Below are positions 8,790 through 16,922 of a stretch of DNA of 64,000 nt, piece after piece. Position 1 is the first letter of the stretch, and each line of letters opens with the position of its first letter. The DNA is taken from contig NZ_CP135916.1 in assembly GCF_032391395.1 (NCBI RefSeq), positions 1,612,001 through 1,676,000 of the forward strand. Direction: 5' to 3'. Source of the DNA: Sphingomonas sp. Y38-1Y (GTDB lineage Bacteria; Pseudomonadota; Alphaproteobacteria; Sphingomonadales; Sphingomonadaceae). The position numbers and the translations under genes are program-made. The notes below the pieces were generated by a model, which saw only the letters and a list, made by a program, of their open reading frames with translations, was not told the DNA's origin and searched no databases.

Positions 8790-9950
8790 GTGACGAGGAC
8801 CGGTCAGCCTGACGCGCCGCGTCCGCGCGTGCTTCAGGTCATCACCCATCTGGCGATGGGCGGGGCCGAGGGCGTGGCGATGAGCCTGATCGACCAGCTC
8901 CGCAAGGACTGCGACTTCACCCTGTTCGCGGTGCTGAATGACGGCGCGGGCGGCGCTGTCGGACAGGACATGCGCAAGCGGCTGGACGCCTGGCAGGTGC
9001 CGGTGCGCCATGGCTGTGCCGGCCGCTTCAAGTCGGGCGGCGTCGTGCTGGCCGCGCTGCGGCTCGCCCGGACGATCCGGAAGCGGCGGATCGACGTCGT
9101 CCACGTCCATACCGAGATTCCCGAGCTCACCCATGCCGTCGCCTGCACGCTGTCGGCAGGGGCGCGGCGGACGCCGCTGATTCGAACCGTTCACAATACC
9201 GAGCTCTGGATCGACTGGCATGCGATCGGGCGGCGGGTGACCCAGCGGCTTTCGCATGGCGAGGCGGTAGCGGTTTCGCGGAGCGCGGCGGAGGCAGATG
9301 CAGCGATCGCCACGCGAAGCGCGCGCCCGCCCGCACAGGTCGTCTATAACGGCGTTCACCCGCCGCCACGCCGCGACCGGAGCGGCGCCTCGCCCTTTCG
9401 CCTGTTGTTTGCCGGGCGGCTGGTGCATCAGAAGGGCGCCGACCTGCTTCCCGCCATCCTCGCCACCGCGCACGCGCGCACGGCTCGCCGCGATGTCGAG
9501 CTGACGATCGCGGGCACGGGCGTGATGCGGGACGAAGTCGAGCGCGGGCTCGTCGATGCGCTGTCCGGCTGGACGGTCCGGATCGTACCGCCGATCGAGC
9601 GGCTGGCTGAGGCGCTCTCGACCTATGACGCGGTGCTGCTGCCCTCGCGGTTCGAGGGGTTTGCGCTGCTCCCGCTCGAGGTGCTGATGGCGGGCGTGCC
9701 GCTGGTCACCACCGATGCGCCGGGCCTTAACGAGGCGATTGCGCCGGATTATCCCTTTCAGGCGCATGTCGACGATGTCGAGGCGATCGCCGCCAAGCTG
9801 GTGCGGGTGATCGAAGATCCCGCCGCGGCGCGGACGATCGCCGGCGCGGCCGGCGACGCGCTCGCCAAGCGCTTCGGGCCCGAGGCGATGGCGCGCGCCT
9901 ATCTGCTGCGCTATCGCGCGCTGGCGGGGAACGGGGCAGGAGTCGGGTGA
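8790..9950 (+). CDS. GT4-family glycosyltransferase
   Basis: 386 residues with a GT-B fold. The N-terminal domain starts VLQVITHLAMGGAEGVAMSL, the pattern of retaining GT4 enzymes. The C-terminal domain has FAGRLVHQKGADLLP and the SRFEGFALLPLEVLMAGVP stretch containing the E-x7-E motif that contacts the nucleotide sugar. No membrane segment is seen; it should work at the cytoplasmic face. The start is GTG 8790 behind a GGGGGCGAG site. Its stop overlaps the following GTG (GTGA), so it opens a translationally coupled run of five genes (8790-14560). The sugar is unknown. Confidence 0.88.
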   Translation: MTRTGQPDAPRPRVLQVITHLAMGGAEGVAMSLIDQLRKDCDFTLFAVLNDGAGGAVGQDMRKRLDAWQVPVRHGCAGRFKSGGVVLAALRLARTIRKRRIDVVHVHTEIPELTHAVACTLSAGARRTPLIRTVHNTELWIDWHAIGRRVTQRLSHGEAVAVSRSAAEADAAIATRSARPPAQVVYNGVHPPPRRDRSGASPFRLLFAGRLVHQKGADLLPAILATAHARTARRDVELTIAGTGVMRDEVERGLVDALSGWTVRIVPPIERLAEALSTYDAVLLPSRFEGFALLPLEVLMAGVPLVTTDAPGLNEAIAPDYPFQAHVDDVEAIAAKLVRVIEDPAAARTIAGAAGDALAKRFGPEAMARAYLLRYRALAGNGAGVG

Positions 9951-10942
9951 AGGTCGTCGTCGGGATCAAGGCGCTCAACGAGGAGCGGCACATCGCCGCC
10001 TCACTCGAAAGCGCGCTCGCCTCGGTCGCGCCGTTTGGCGGCGGCGTGGTGCTGGCCGATAGCGGGTCGAGCGATCGCACGATCGAGATCGCGCGCGGCT
10101 ATCCGGGTGTCCGCATCCTCCAGCTCGCCAATCCGGCGGAGCGTGGGTGCGGGACGGGGGCGCAGCTCGCCTTCCAGTCGGTCGAGGCCGAGTATTTCTA
10201 CCTGCTCGACGGCGACATGGTGCTCGATCCCGCCTTCCTCGCGGCAGGGATCGCGTTCCTTGACGCGCATCCCGACCATGCCGCAGTCGGCGGGGTCGTG
10301 CGCGAGGCCAATACCGACAGCATCGAGTTCGAGCTGCGCGCGCGCAACGACCGCATCAAGGGGAGCGCGGTGGCGGGCGAGGTCGACCGGCTCGATTGCG
10401 GCGGCCTCTACCGGGTCGCGGCGGTGCGCCAGGTCGGTTATTTCGCCGACCGCAATCTCCACGCGTTCGAGGAGTTTGAATTGGCCGCCCGGCTGCGCGC
10501 CCGCGGCTGGCGGCTGTCGCGGATCGACGTGCCCGCGGTCGAGCATCACGGCCATTCGACCGGCGGGTACAAGCTGATGCTCCGCCGGCTTCGTAGTGGC
10601 TATGCCGGCGGGCCGGGCGAGGTGATCCGCGCCGCGTGGGGCCATGCGCATTGGCCACAGGTGCTCCGCCACTTCGCGCAGCTTCGCTACAGCGTCGCGG
10701 TGGTCGGCTGGTGGAGCGTGCTGCTCCTCCTGCTCGCGCTCGGCCAATGGCTGGCGGCGGCGGTCCTGCTGGTGCTGCCGACCGCCTTCCTGTCGTGGCG
10801 GCGGCGGAGCGGGCGGCTGGGTCTCTATTCCTTCGTCACCTGGAACCTGATCGCGCTTGGCTTCCTCCAGGGGCTGTTCCGCCCCCGCCGCTCGCCTGCC
10901 GACCCGATCCGCGCACGGCAATTGTCGGGCGGAGGCGAATGA
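9947..10942 (+). CDS. GT2-family glycosyltransferase with C-terminal membrane helices
   Basis: 331 residues. The N-terminal GT-A domain (about 1-210) has the nucleotide-binding start VVVGIKALNEERHI, the LADSGSSDRT segment and a DGD metal-binding motif in LLDGDMVLD. The acceptor-side motif FEEFELAARLRARG (an ED-like motif) comes later. The last 80 or so residues contain two or three hydrophobic helices that would hold it to the membrane near the lipid-linked acceptor. It starts at GTG 9947 overlapping the previous stop and ends overlapping the flippase ATG. It is an inverting enzyme by family; donor unknown. Confidence 0.88.
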   Translation: MKVVVGIKALNEERHIAASLESALASVAPFGGGVVLADSGSSDRTIEIARGYPGVRILQLANPAERGCGTGAQLAFQSVEAEYFYLLDGDMVLDPAFLAAGIAFLDAHPDHAAVGGVVREANTDSIEFELRARNDRIKGSAVAGEVDRLDCGGLYRVAAVRQVGYFADRNLHAFEEFELAARLRARGWRLSRIDVPAVEHHGHSTGGYKLMLRRLRSGYAGGPGEVIRAAWGHAHWPQVLRHFAQLRYSVAVVGWWSVLLLLLALGQWLAAAVLLVLPTAFLSWRRRSGRLGLYSFVTWNLIALGFLQGLFRPRRSPADPIRARQLSGGGE

Positions 10943-12279
10943 GCCGCAGCGGCGGTTTCACGTCGAAGTTCGTCTGGACCGCGGGCACCTTCGGCCTGTC
11001 GGCGGGGCTGCGCTTCGGCCTGAACGTCGCGCTGTCCTGGCTGCTCGCGCCCGAGATCATGGGCATCATGGTGATCGTCAACGCGGTGCGGCTGGGCGTC
11101 GACCTGCTCACCGATGTCGGCATCGAACAGAATATCGTCCATCACCCCGACGGCCTCGATCCGCATTTTCGCGACACCGCCTGGACGATGCAGGTGACGC
11201 GCGGGTTGATGCTGAGCTGCGTGTTCGTGCTCGCGGCGCCGTGGCTTGCCGACCTCTACCAGATCGACGTGCGCATCTTCCTGGTCGCGGCGCTGTCGCC
11301 CGTCCTCGCGGGCCTGCATTCGACGGCGATTTACGTCCTCGTCAAACGGCTCGAGGTGCCGCTGCGCAGCAGCTTCGAACTGGCGACCGAGTTCTTGGCG
11401 GTCGCCGTCACCGTCGCGCTCGCGCTATGGCTGCGGTCGGTCTGGGCGCCGGTGTTCGGTCTGGTGGCCGCGGTCGCGATGCGCTCGGCGCTGAGCTATG
11501 CACTGCCGGAGGCGAGGCAGCGGCTGCGGATCGACCGGGCGGTGGCGCTGCGCATCCTCCACTTCGGCAAGTGGATCGCGATCACCACCCTGGTGACGTA
11601 TGCCGCGACCTATCTCGACCGCTTATATCTCGGCCGCGTCGCGCCCCTGGCGCTGGTCGGCATCTATGGCATCGCGCGGGCGGTCGCCGAGGTGCCGACG
11701 TCGATGGCGCGGCGGATGAGCTATCAGGTGGTGTTTCCGGCGCTCGCCGGCGCGACGGACGCAGACCGCGGCGATCGCCTGAAAGCCTTGGGCACGTCGC
11801 GGCTGTGGTTCACGCTGGCGCTGTGCATGGGGCTTGCCGCGACTTCGGCGCTTGGCGACGTGATCGTGCGGTTGATCTACGATCATCGCTACGAAGGAGC
11901 AGGCTGGATGCTGTCGATCCTGCTGATGGGCGGGGTGATGGCGGTGCTGTCCAACCTCAACGAGGCGCTGTTATTGAGCGCGGGGCGGCCGCATTACAGC
12001 ACGATCGCCAACGTCACGCGGCTTGCCACGCTGGCGGTGCTGATGCCGTCGGGGTTCGCTTTTGCCGGAGTGCCCGGGGCGATCGTCGCGGTGGCGGCGA
12101 CCGAGCTGCTGCAATATGGCTATATCGGCGTCGGGCTGACGCGCGTGCGGATGGCGTTCTGGCGTCAGGACGCGGCGGTGCTCGCGGCAAGCGCCGGGCT
12201 GTTCGCGGCGATCCTGGCGGTGCGCGCGGCGGCAGGCTGGGGGAGCCCGCTGGCGGCGATGGGGGAAGCGTTGCGATGA
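10939..12279 (+). CDS. Wzx-type polysaccharide flippase, first copy
   Basis: 446 residues with about 12-14 hydrophobic segments across the whole length, fitting the MATE/PST oligosaccharide flippase family. It begins SGGFTSKFVWTAGTFGLS, the usual amphipathic lead into helix 1, and has the LLAPEIMGIMVIVNAV segment near helix 2. Its role would be to move undecaprenyl-linked repeat units from the cytoplasmic to the periplasmic leaflet for the Wzy proteins. The start is ATG 10939 behind GGAGGCGA; the frame is open further upstream but there it shadows the GT2 gene. It lies in the middle of the GT block and overlaps its neighbours by four bases at both ends. The second copy at 47234 is only distantly similar. 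Confidence 0.86.
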   Translation: MSRSGGFTSKFVWTAGTFGLSAGLRFGLNVALSWLLAPEIMGIMVIVNAVRLGVDLLTDVGIEQNIVHHPDGLDPHFRDTAWTMQVTRGLMLSCVFVLAAPWLADLYQIDVRIFLVAALSPVLAGLHSTAIYVLVKRLEVPLRSSFELATEFLAVAVTVALALWLRSVWAPVFGLVAAVAMRSALSYALPEARQRLRIDRAVALRILHFGKWIAITTLVTYAATYLDRLYLGRVAPLALVGIYGIARAVAEVPTSMARRMSYQVVFPALAGATDADRGDRLKALGTSRLWFTLALCMGLAATSALGDVIVRLIYDHRYEGAGWMLSILLMGGVMAVLSNLNEALLLSAGRPHYSTIANVTRLATLAVLMPSGFAFAGVPGAIVAVAATELLQYGYIGVGLTRVRMAFWRQDAAVLAASAGLFAAILAVRAAAGWGSPLAAMGEALR

Positions 12280-13445
12280 AGCGCCTGCTGATCGTCCAAT
12301 ATGCCGGCGACTATCGCGAGTCCGATCGTCTGCGCCGCGAAGAGGGCAAGGAGATCTATTACGGCCACGGCTATGTCCTCGACCAGCTCGAGGCGGTCGC
12401 GGCGACGGGTGTCGAGGTCGGCTTCCTCTGTTGCCTGGCGCCGAAATACGAGGAGCGTTTGCCGAACGGGATCGTTGCGATCGGCACCGCGACTAATCCT
12501 GATCGCAACCCGCGCCCGGTGATCGAGGCGCTGGCGAAGTTCAGGCCGACGCACCTGTGGATCCAGGGGCCGATGCCGTCGCTGATTCGCTGGGGGCTCA
12601 AGCATTCGGGCGCGGCGGAGATGGCGGTGGTGCTCGCCGACAGCTTTGCCAACCGCTTCTATCGCTGGCTGCGTTTCGACAAGCTGCCGCCGATGCTTCG
12701 CGATCCGCGCGTGACGCTGATCGCCAACCACGGCGCGAATGCGGCCAGAGCGCTGGTCGAGCTCGGCGTCGATGCGGGTCGCGTGATCCCCTGGGACTAT
12801 CCGCATGTCCGCACGCCGGACCAGTGGCCCGCCAAGGCGCGGGCGGAGGGGCCGCCGTTCGAGCTGCTCTATGTCGGGTCGGTGTCGAAGAAGAAGGGCG
12901 TCGGCGATCTGATCGACGCCGTGGCCCGGTTGGTGCCCGCGCTCGACCTTCGGCTGACGGTCGCCGGGGTGGGCAAGATCGAGATGTTCGAGAAGCTGGC
13001 CGCTCGGCGGGGCATTGCCGATCGCGTGCGGTTTCTGGGTCTTGTGCCGAACAACGAAATTCCGGCGATGATGCATCGCGCCGCCGCTGTCGTGGTTCCC
13101 AGCCGGCATAGCTTCCCCGAGGGCCTGCCGCTGACGCTCTACGAGGCGCTGTCATCGCGAACCCCCGTGATCGCTTCGGATCACCCGATGTTCGGCGGGC
13201 ACCTGGTGGACGGCGAGAGCGCGATGATCTTCCCGGCGGGCAATGCGGGCGCGCTGGCAGCGGCGATCGAGGATGTGCTGACCCGACCTGACCTCTACGA
13301 GCGATTGTCGGCGGGGGCGCCGGAGGCGTGGGCGCGGATGCAGAACCCGGTCAAATGGGGCGAGATGGTCGCGCGCTGGGTCCGCGGCGAGCCTGCCGAC
13401 CGCGATTGGCTGGCGGCGCACAGCGTCGCGCATCTGCCGCGATGA
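12276..13445 (+). CDS. GT4-family glycosyltransferase
   Basis: 389 residues, GT-B fold. The N-terminal domain starts KRLLIVQYAGDYRESDRLR, a less usual beginning rich in charged residues. The C-terminal domain has LLYVGSVSKKKGVGDLIDA, then VRFLGLVPNNEIP, and finally SRHSFPEGLPLTLYEALSS with the paired Glu residues of GT4 enzymes. No signal peptide or membrane segment is present. It is joined to the flippase and to the next GT by ATGA-type overlaps, so it belongs to the same transcript and pathway. It should add one sugar of the repeat unit; which one is not shown. Confidence 0.87.
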   Translation: MKRLLIVQYAGDYRESDRLRREEGKEIYYGHGYVLDQLEAVAATGVEVGFLCCLAPKYEERLPNGIVAIGTATNPDRNPRPVIEALAKFRPTHLWIQGPMPSLIRWGLKHSGAAEMAVVLADSFANRFYRWLRFDKLPPMLRDPRVTLIANHGANAARALVELGVDAGRVIPWDYPHVRTPDQWPAKARAEGPPFELLYVGSVSKKKGVGDLIDAVARLVPALDLRLTVAGVGKIEMFEKLAARRGIADRVRFLGLVPNNEIPAMMHRAAAVVVPSRHSFPEGLPLTLYEALSSRTPVIASDHPMFGGHLVDGESAMIFPAGNAGALAAAIEDVLTRPDLYERLSAGAPEAWARMQNPVKWGEMVARWVRGEPADRDWLAAHSVAHLPR

Positions 13446-14560
13446 AGGGATCCGTACAGTTCGCGATGACGCACTCCGCGATCGGGGGGCTGCGCGAAAT
13501 CTGGAACGACGTTGCGGCGGGTCTCGCCGCGCGGGGTCATGCGACCGGACGCTTCGTCCTCTACCCGCCCGAGCGGCTCGAGGACGCGGTGGGCGGCGAG
13601 GATTGGCACCATGTCGTCGCCGAACGCCCCCGCTCGCCGCTGGCGGCGGTGCGGATGCTCGCCGCGCTGGTCCGCTATCTGCGGCGCGAGCGACCGGCGG
13701 TGGTCGTGACGGCGATGCCGACGGCCAACGTCATCCTGCCGGTCGCGGCTTTGCTGGCGCGAACCGGCACGCGGGTGATCGTCACTCATCACTCGCCGAC
13801 CGACACGCATTCGCGGAAGCTCGACGCGCTCGATAGCCGAACCGGCTGCCTGCCAAGCGTGGCCGCGGTGGTCAGCGTCTCCGACGCCGTCGCCGCGACG
13901 CTGGCGCACAAGCCCGCCGGCTATCGCGCCAAGCGGCTGACGATCCACAATGCGCTGCCGGAACGGGTCGAGGCGCTGCTTGATGGTCTCGCCCGACCGC
14001 CGCGAGCCGAAGCCGATCCGGCCCGGGTCGTCGCGCTGGGTCGGCTGACACGGCAGAAGAACTATCCGATGCTGCTCGACGCGGTCGCGCGGACCAAGCG
14101 GACGGTGCTGACGATCGTCGGCGGCGGCGAGGACGAAGCGGCCCTGCGCGATCAGGTCGCGCGGCTGAACATCGGCGACCGCGTCGTCTTCGCCGGCGCC
14201 ACGTCGCGGGAGGCGGCGCTGGAACACGCCGCCGCCGCCGACATCTTCGTTCAAGTCAGCCTTTACGAGGGGCACAGCCTAGCGTTGATCGAGGCGGCGC
14301 GGCTCGGCCTGCCGCTCATCGTCTCGGACGTGCCCGTCCAGATTGAGGGCGTGACGCTGCCGGGCGGTGAGCCGGCGGGCGCCGTCGTTCCGCTCGGCGA
14401 TATCGACGCGCTCGCGCGGGCGATCCAGTCGCTTGCCGACGATGGCGAGGCCCGGCGCCGTGGCTCGGCGCTGGCCCGCGAGCTGGCGCTCGGTTGCTCG
14501 AACCGGCGGATGATCGACGCCTATGAAAAGGTGCTGGCGCGCGCCGGCGCCGCTATTTAG
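13442..14560 (+). CDS. GT4-family glycosyltransferase
   Basis: 372 residues, GT-B fold. ATG 13442 overlaps the stop of the preceding GT. Early sequence HSAIGGLREIWNDVAAGLAARGH is the glycine-rich N-terminal region. The donor domain contains VVALGRLTRQKNYPMLLDA, VVFAGATSREAALEHA and SLYEGHSLALIEAARLGLP with the E-x7-E motif. It resembles WcaL/GT4 enzymes of other capsule loci, but the sugar cannot be assigned. It closes the five-gene coupled block; 44 bases separate it from the next gene, the second Wzy-like protein. Confidence 0.87.
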   Translation: MKGSVQFAMTHSAIGGLREIWNDVAAGLAARGHATGRFVLYPPERLEDAVGGEDWHHVVAERPRSPLAAVRMLAALVRYLRRERPAVVVTAMPTANVILPVAALLARTGTRVIVTHHSPTDTHSRKLDALDSRTGCLPSVAAVVSVSDAVAATLAHKPAGYRAKRLTIHNALPERVEALLDGLARPPRAEADPARVVALGRLTRQKNYPMLLDAVARTKRTVLTIVGGGEDEAALRDQVARLNIGDRVVFAGATSREAALEHAAAADIFVQVSLYEGHSLALIEAARLGLPLIVSDVPVQIEGVTLPGGEPAGAVVPLGDIDALARAIQSLADDGEARRRGSALARELALGCSNRRMIDAYEKVLARAGAAI

Positions 14561-14604
14561 ACCGGCTGCATGCGCACGATCCCGGCACTGGCGAGCATCC
14601 ACTG

Positions 14605-15978
14605 ATGGCATCGCGCGCCTATCGCCGACCATATCGTGCATCTGCGGCCACGTACGATACCCGCCTCCGCAGGCGCCGGTGGATCGTCGCCAATCTCGCC
14701 TTCGCCGGTCTTCTCTTCATGATCCTGATCGGCACCGCGCCGCTTCAGGACTGGGTCATGGCCGGCCGATCGGGGCAGGGCGACATCGTCAACCAGGTCC
14801 TGATCATCGGCCTGTTCCTTTTTCTTTTCTTCGGCAACGGGTCGCGCATCTACCTGCGCCAGCTGATGCCGCTGCCGCTCGGTATCGTCATCCTGCTGGC
14901 CTATTGCGCGCTCTCGCTGACCTGGGCGGTGGCGCCGTGGATCTCGCTGCGACGCTGGGTTCAGACGGTGATCATCTTCTGGATGACGTTCCGGTGCGTC
15001 CGCGATCTCGGCTACGATCGGACGGTGAAGATCGTACGCTACGGTCTGATCCTGCTGCTGGTGGGCAATTACCTAGCCGTGTTTGGGACCGACTTCGGCA
15101 TCCACACCGCGTTGCCGGGAGATGAGTCCACCGTCGTCGGGAACTGGCGCGGGCTGATGCCGCACAAGAACATCGCTGGCGCCGCCTGCGGTTTCACGAT
15201 CCTTTTCCTCGTGTTCGATCGTCGCGACGTGCCGCGCTGGATCGCGTGGCCGACGATCGCCGCATCGCTCGTCTTCTTGAACTTCGCCGAATCGCGGACA
15301 TCGGAAATGATCCTGATCGTCGCGCTGGGCGCGGGCTGGCTGAGCCGCCTTTACAGCGCTGATTATCGAACGGTGATCGGCTTCTTCGCCCTGCTCTGCA
15401 CGCTGTTCGCGTTGCAGGTCGCGTCGCTCTATTCCGGGACGCTTCGCGAGGTGTTCAACGATCCGTCGGCGCTGACCGGACGCGGGTCGATCTGGCCGCT
15501 GCTGATCGAATATGCGCAGGCGCATCCGTTGACCGGTGCTGGGTATAGCGGGTTCTGGCAAGTGGGCGACAATGGACCGATCTGGACGCTGACGGACAAT
15601 TGGGTCGCGCGCTATGCCGGGCATGGCCACAATGGCTATCTCGACCTGCTGGTGACGCTGGGCATTCCTGGCCTTGTTCTGGGCGTGGTCTTTCTGGTGA
15701 TCTGGCCGCTGACGCGCTTGTTGCTGAGCTTGTCCGTCGCCCCGCCTCAGCGGGCACTGCTGATCGCCACGATCGCCTTCGCCGCGGGGCACAACCTGAC
15801 CGAATCGAGCCTGCTGACCGGGCCGGCGGTGGTCCAGCACTTCCTGACGATCGCCATCGCGTTGGTCTATGTGCTCTCGGAAGGCAGCGAGGGGCTGCAT
15901 CATCGCCTGCGCGTCCGCGCGCTCCGCTCGCTGCGCCTGCGTTCGCCGGCCGCCAGTCGCCCGAGGATGAGGCGCTGA
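14605..15978 (+). CDS. O-antigen ligase/Wzy-type polymerase, second copy
   Basis: 457 residues with about 10-12 hydrophobic segments. It shares the layout and motifs of the gene at 5377: GNWRGLMPHKNIAGAA against GQWRGIFGHKNFAGAA, LTGRGSIWPLLIEYAQAHP against FTGRGLIWSTLLNYWSDHP, and GHNLTESSLL against GHNVTETSLF. The two are therefore paralogues, not unrelated polymerases. The basic N-terminal tail (RRPYRASAATYDTRLRRRR) should remain in the cytoplasm. It stands between the GT block and the WecG/TagA-type gene. Either copy may be the true Wzy, with the other acting as a second polymerase or a ligase. Confidence 0.82.
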   Translation: MASRAYRRPYRASAATYDTRLRRRRWIVANLAFAGLLFMILIGTAPLQDWVMAGRSGQGDIVNQVLIIGLFLFLFFGNGSRIYLRQLMPLPLGIVILLAYCALSLTWAVAPWISLRRWVQTVIIFWMTFRCVRDLGYDRTVKIVRYGLILLLVGNYLAVFGTDFGIHTALPGDESTVVGNWRGLMPHKNIAGAACGFTILFLVFDRRDVPRWIAWPTIAASLVFLNFAESRTSEMILIVALGAGWLSRLYSADYRTVIGFFALLCTLFALQVASLYSGTLREVFNDPSALTGRGSIWPLLIEYAQAHPLTGAGYSGFWQVGDNGPIWTLTDNWVARYAGHGHNGYLDLLVTLGIPGLVLGVVFLVIWPLTRLLLSLSVAPPQRALLIATIAFAAGHNLTESSLLTGPAVVQHFLTIAIALVYVLSEGSEGLHHRLRVRALRSLRLRSPAASRPRMRR

Positions 15979-16030
15979 CCGTGTCGTCACGAAACCGTAT
16001 CGCGCCGGGCTTGGTCGGGCTTGGGGGTTG

Positions 16031-16876
16031 ATGTTGACGACGATTGACGGGAGCATGGCGATCAAGGGGGTCATGCCGATGCAGCACGAAGATGGGGGAG
16101 GGGACGCGCGTGAGCCCGCCATCCCCACCGTGCGCATCGGCGGCATCCGCATCGCTCGCCTGACCCGCGACGGGCTAAGCCGGATCATGCAGCGCGACGT
16201 CGCCGATGCCCGTGCGGGCACGCGTCGACTGCCGCGGATCGTCACCAGCGCCAATGGCAGCGTCATCGCCGATTATCATGCCGATCCGGTCCAGCGCGCG
16301 CTGATCGACGCCGCCGACATCGTCGATGCCGACGGTATGCCGCTCGTCTTCGCCAGTCGTATCTTCTGCCGCGAGCCGCTGGCCGAGCGCACCGCGACGA
16401 CCGATTTCCTCCTCGATGCGGCCGAGATGGCGGCGAAGGCGGGTATCCGCTTCTACTTCATCGGCGCGCGGCCGGGCGTGGCGGCACGCGCGGCAGAGCA
16501 TCTGCGCAGCCGATACCCGGACCTTAAGGTCGCGGGCGTCCGCCACGGCTATTTTAAGCCCGATCAGGTGCCGGCGATCTGCGAGCAAATCGTCGCTTCG
16601 GGGGCGGACGTGCTGTGGGTAGGCATGGGCAGCCCGCTTCAGGAGCGGTTCGCGGTCGAGAACCGGGAGCGGTTGGCCGGGCTCGGCTGGATTCGCACCT
16701 GTGGCGGGCTGTTCGACCATTATGGCGGCGGCGTGTCGCGTGCGCCCGCCTGGATGCAGTCGATGGGGCTCGAATGGGCCTATCGCGCTGCACGCGAGCC
16801 GCTGCGGCTGGGGGTGCGCTATCTCACCTCCAGCCCGATCGCGATCTACCATCTCTTGACCAAGACGGGCGATTAG
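16031..16876 (+). CDS. WecG/TagA/CpsF-family glycosyltransferase (GT26)
   Basis: 281 residues. The family signature is clear: TSANGSVIADYHADP, then ADIVDADGMPLV, FYFIGARPGVAARAAEHL, VLWVGMGSPLQERF and GLGWIRTCGGLFDHYGG. GT26 enzymes such as WecG and TagA transfer ManNAc or ManNAcA residues to a lipid-linked sugar. UDP-ManNAc(A) could come from WecB/WecC at 49486-51895, which makes this the likely user of that donor. ATG 16031 after TTGGGGGTTG was chosen; ATG 16055 and ATG 16076 in the same frame are alternatives and would remove a non-conserved leader. No membrane segment is seen, as usual for the family. Confidence 0.88.
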   Translation: MLTTIDGSMAIKGVMPMQHEDGGGDAREPAIPTVRIGGIRIARLTRDGLSRIMQRDVADARAGTRRLPRIVTSANGSVIADYHADPVQRALIDAADIVDADGMPLVFASRIFCREPLAERTATTDFLLDAAEMAAKAGIRFYFIGARPGVAARAAEHLRSRYPDLKVAGVRHGYFKPDQVPAICEQIVASGADVLWVGMGSPLQERFAVENRERLAGLGWIRTCGGLFDHYGGGVSRAPAWMQSMGLEWAYRAAREPLRLGVRYLTSSPIAIYHLLTKTGD

Positions 16877-16922
16877 GTCAGTCGAACCGCCATCCTTCCC
16901 CCACTGGTGATCGATCGACAGG

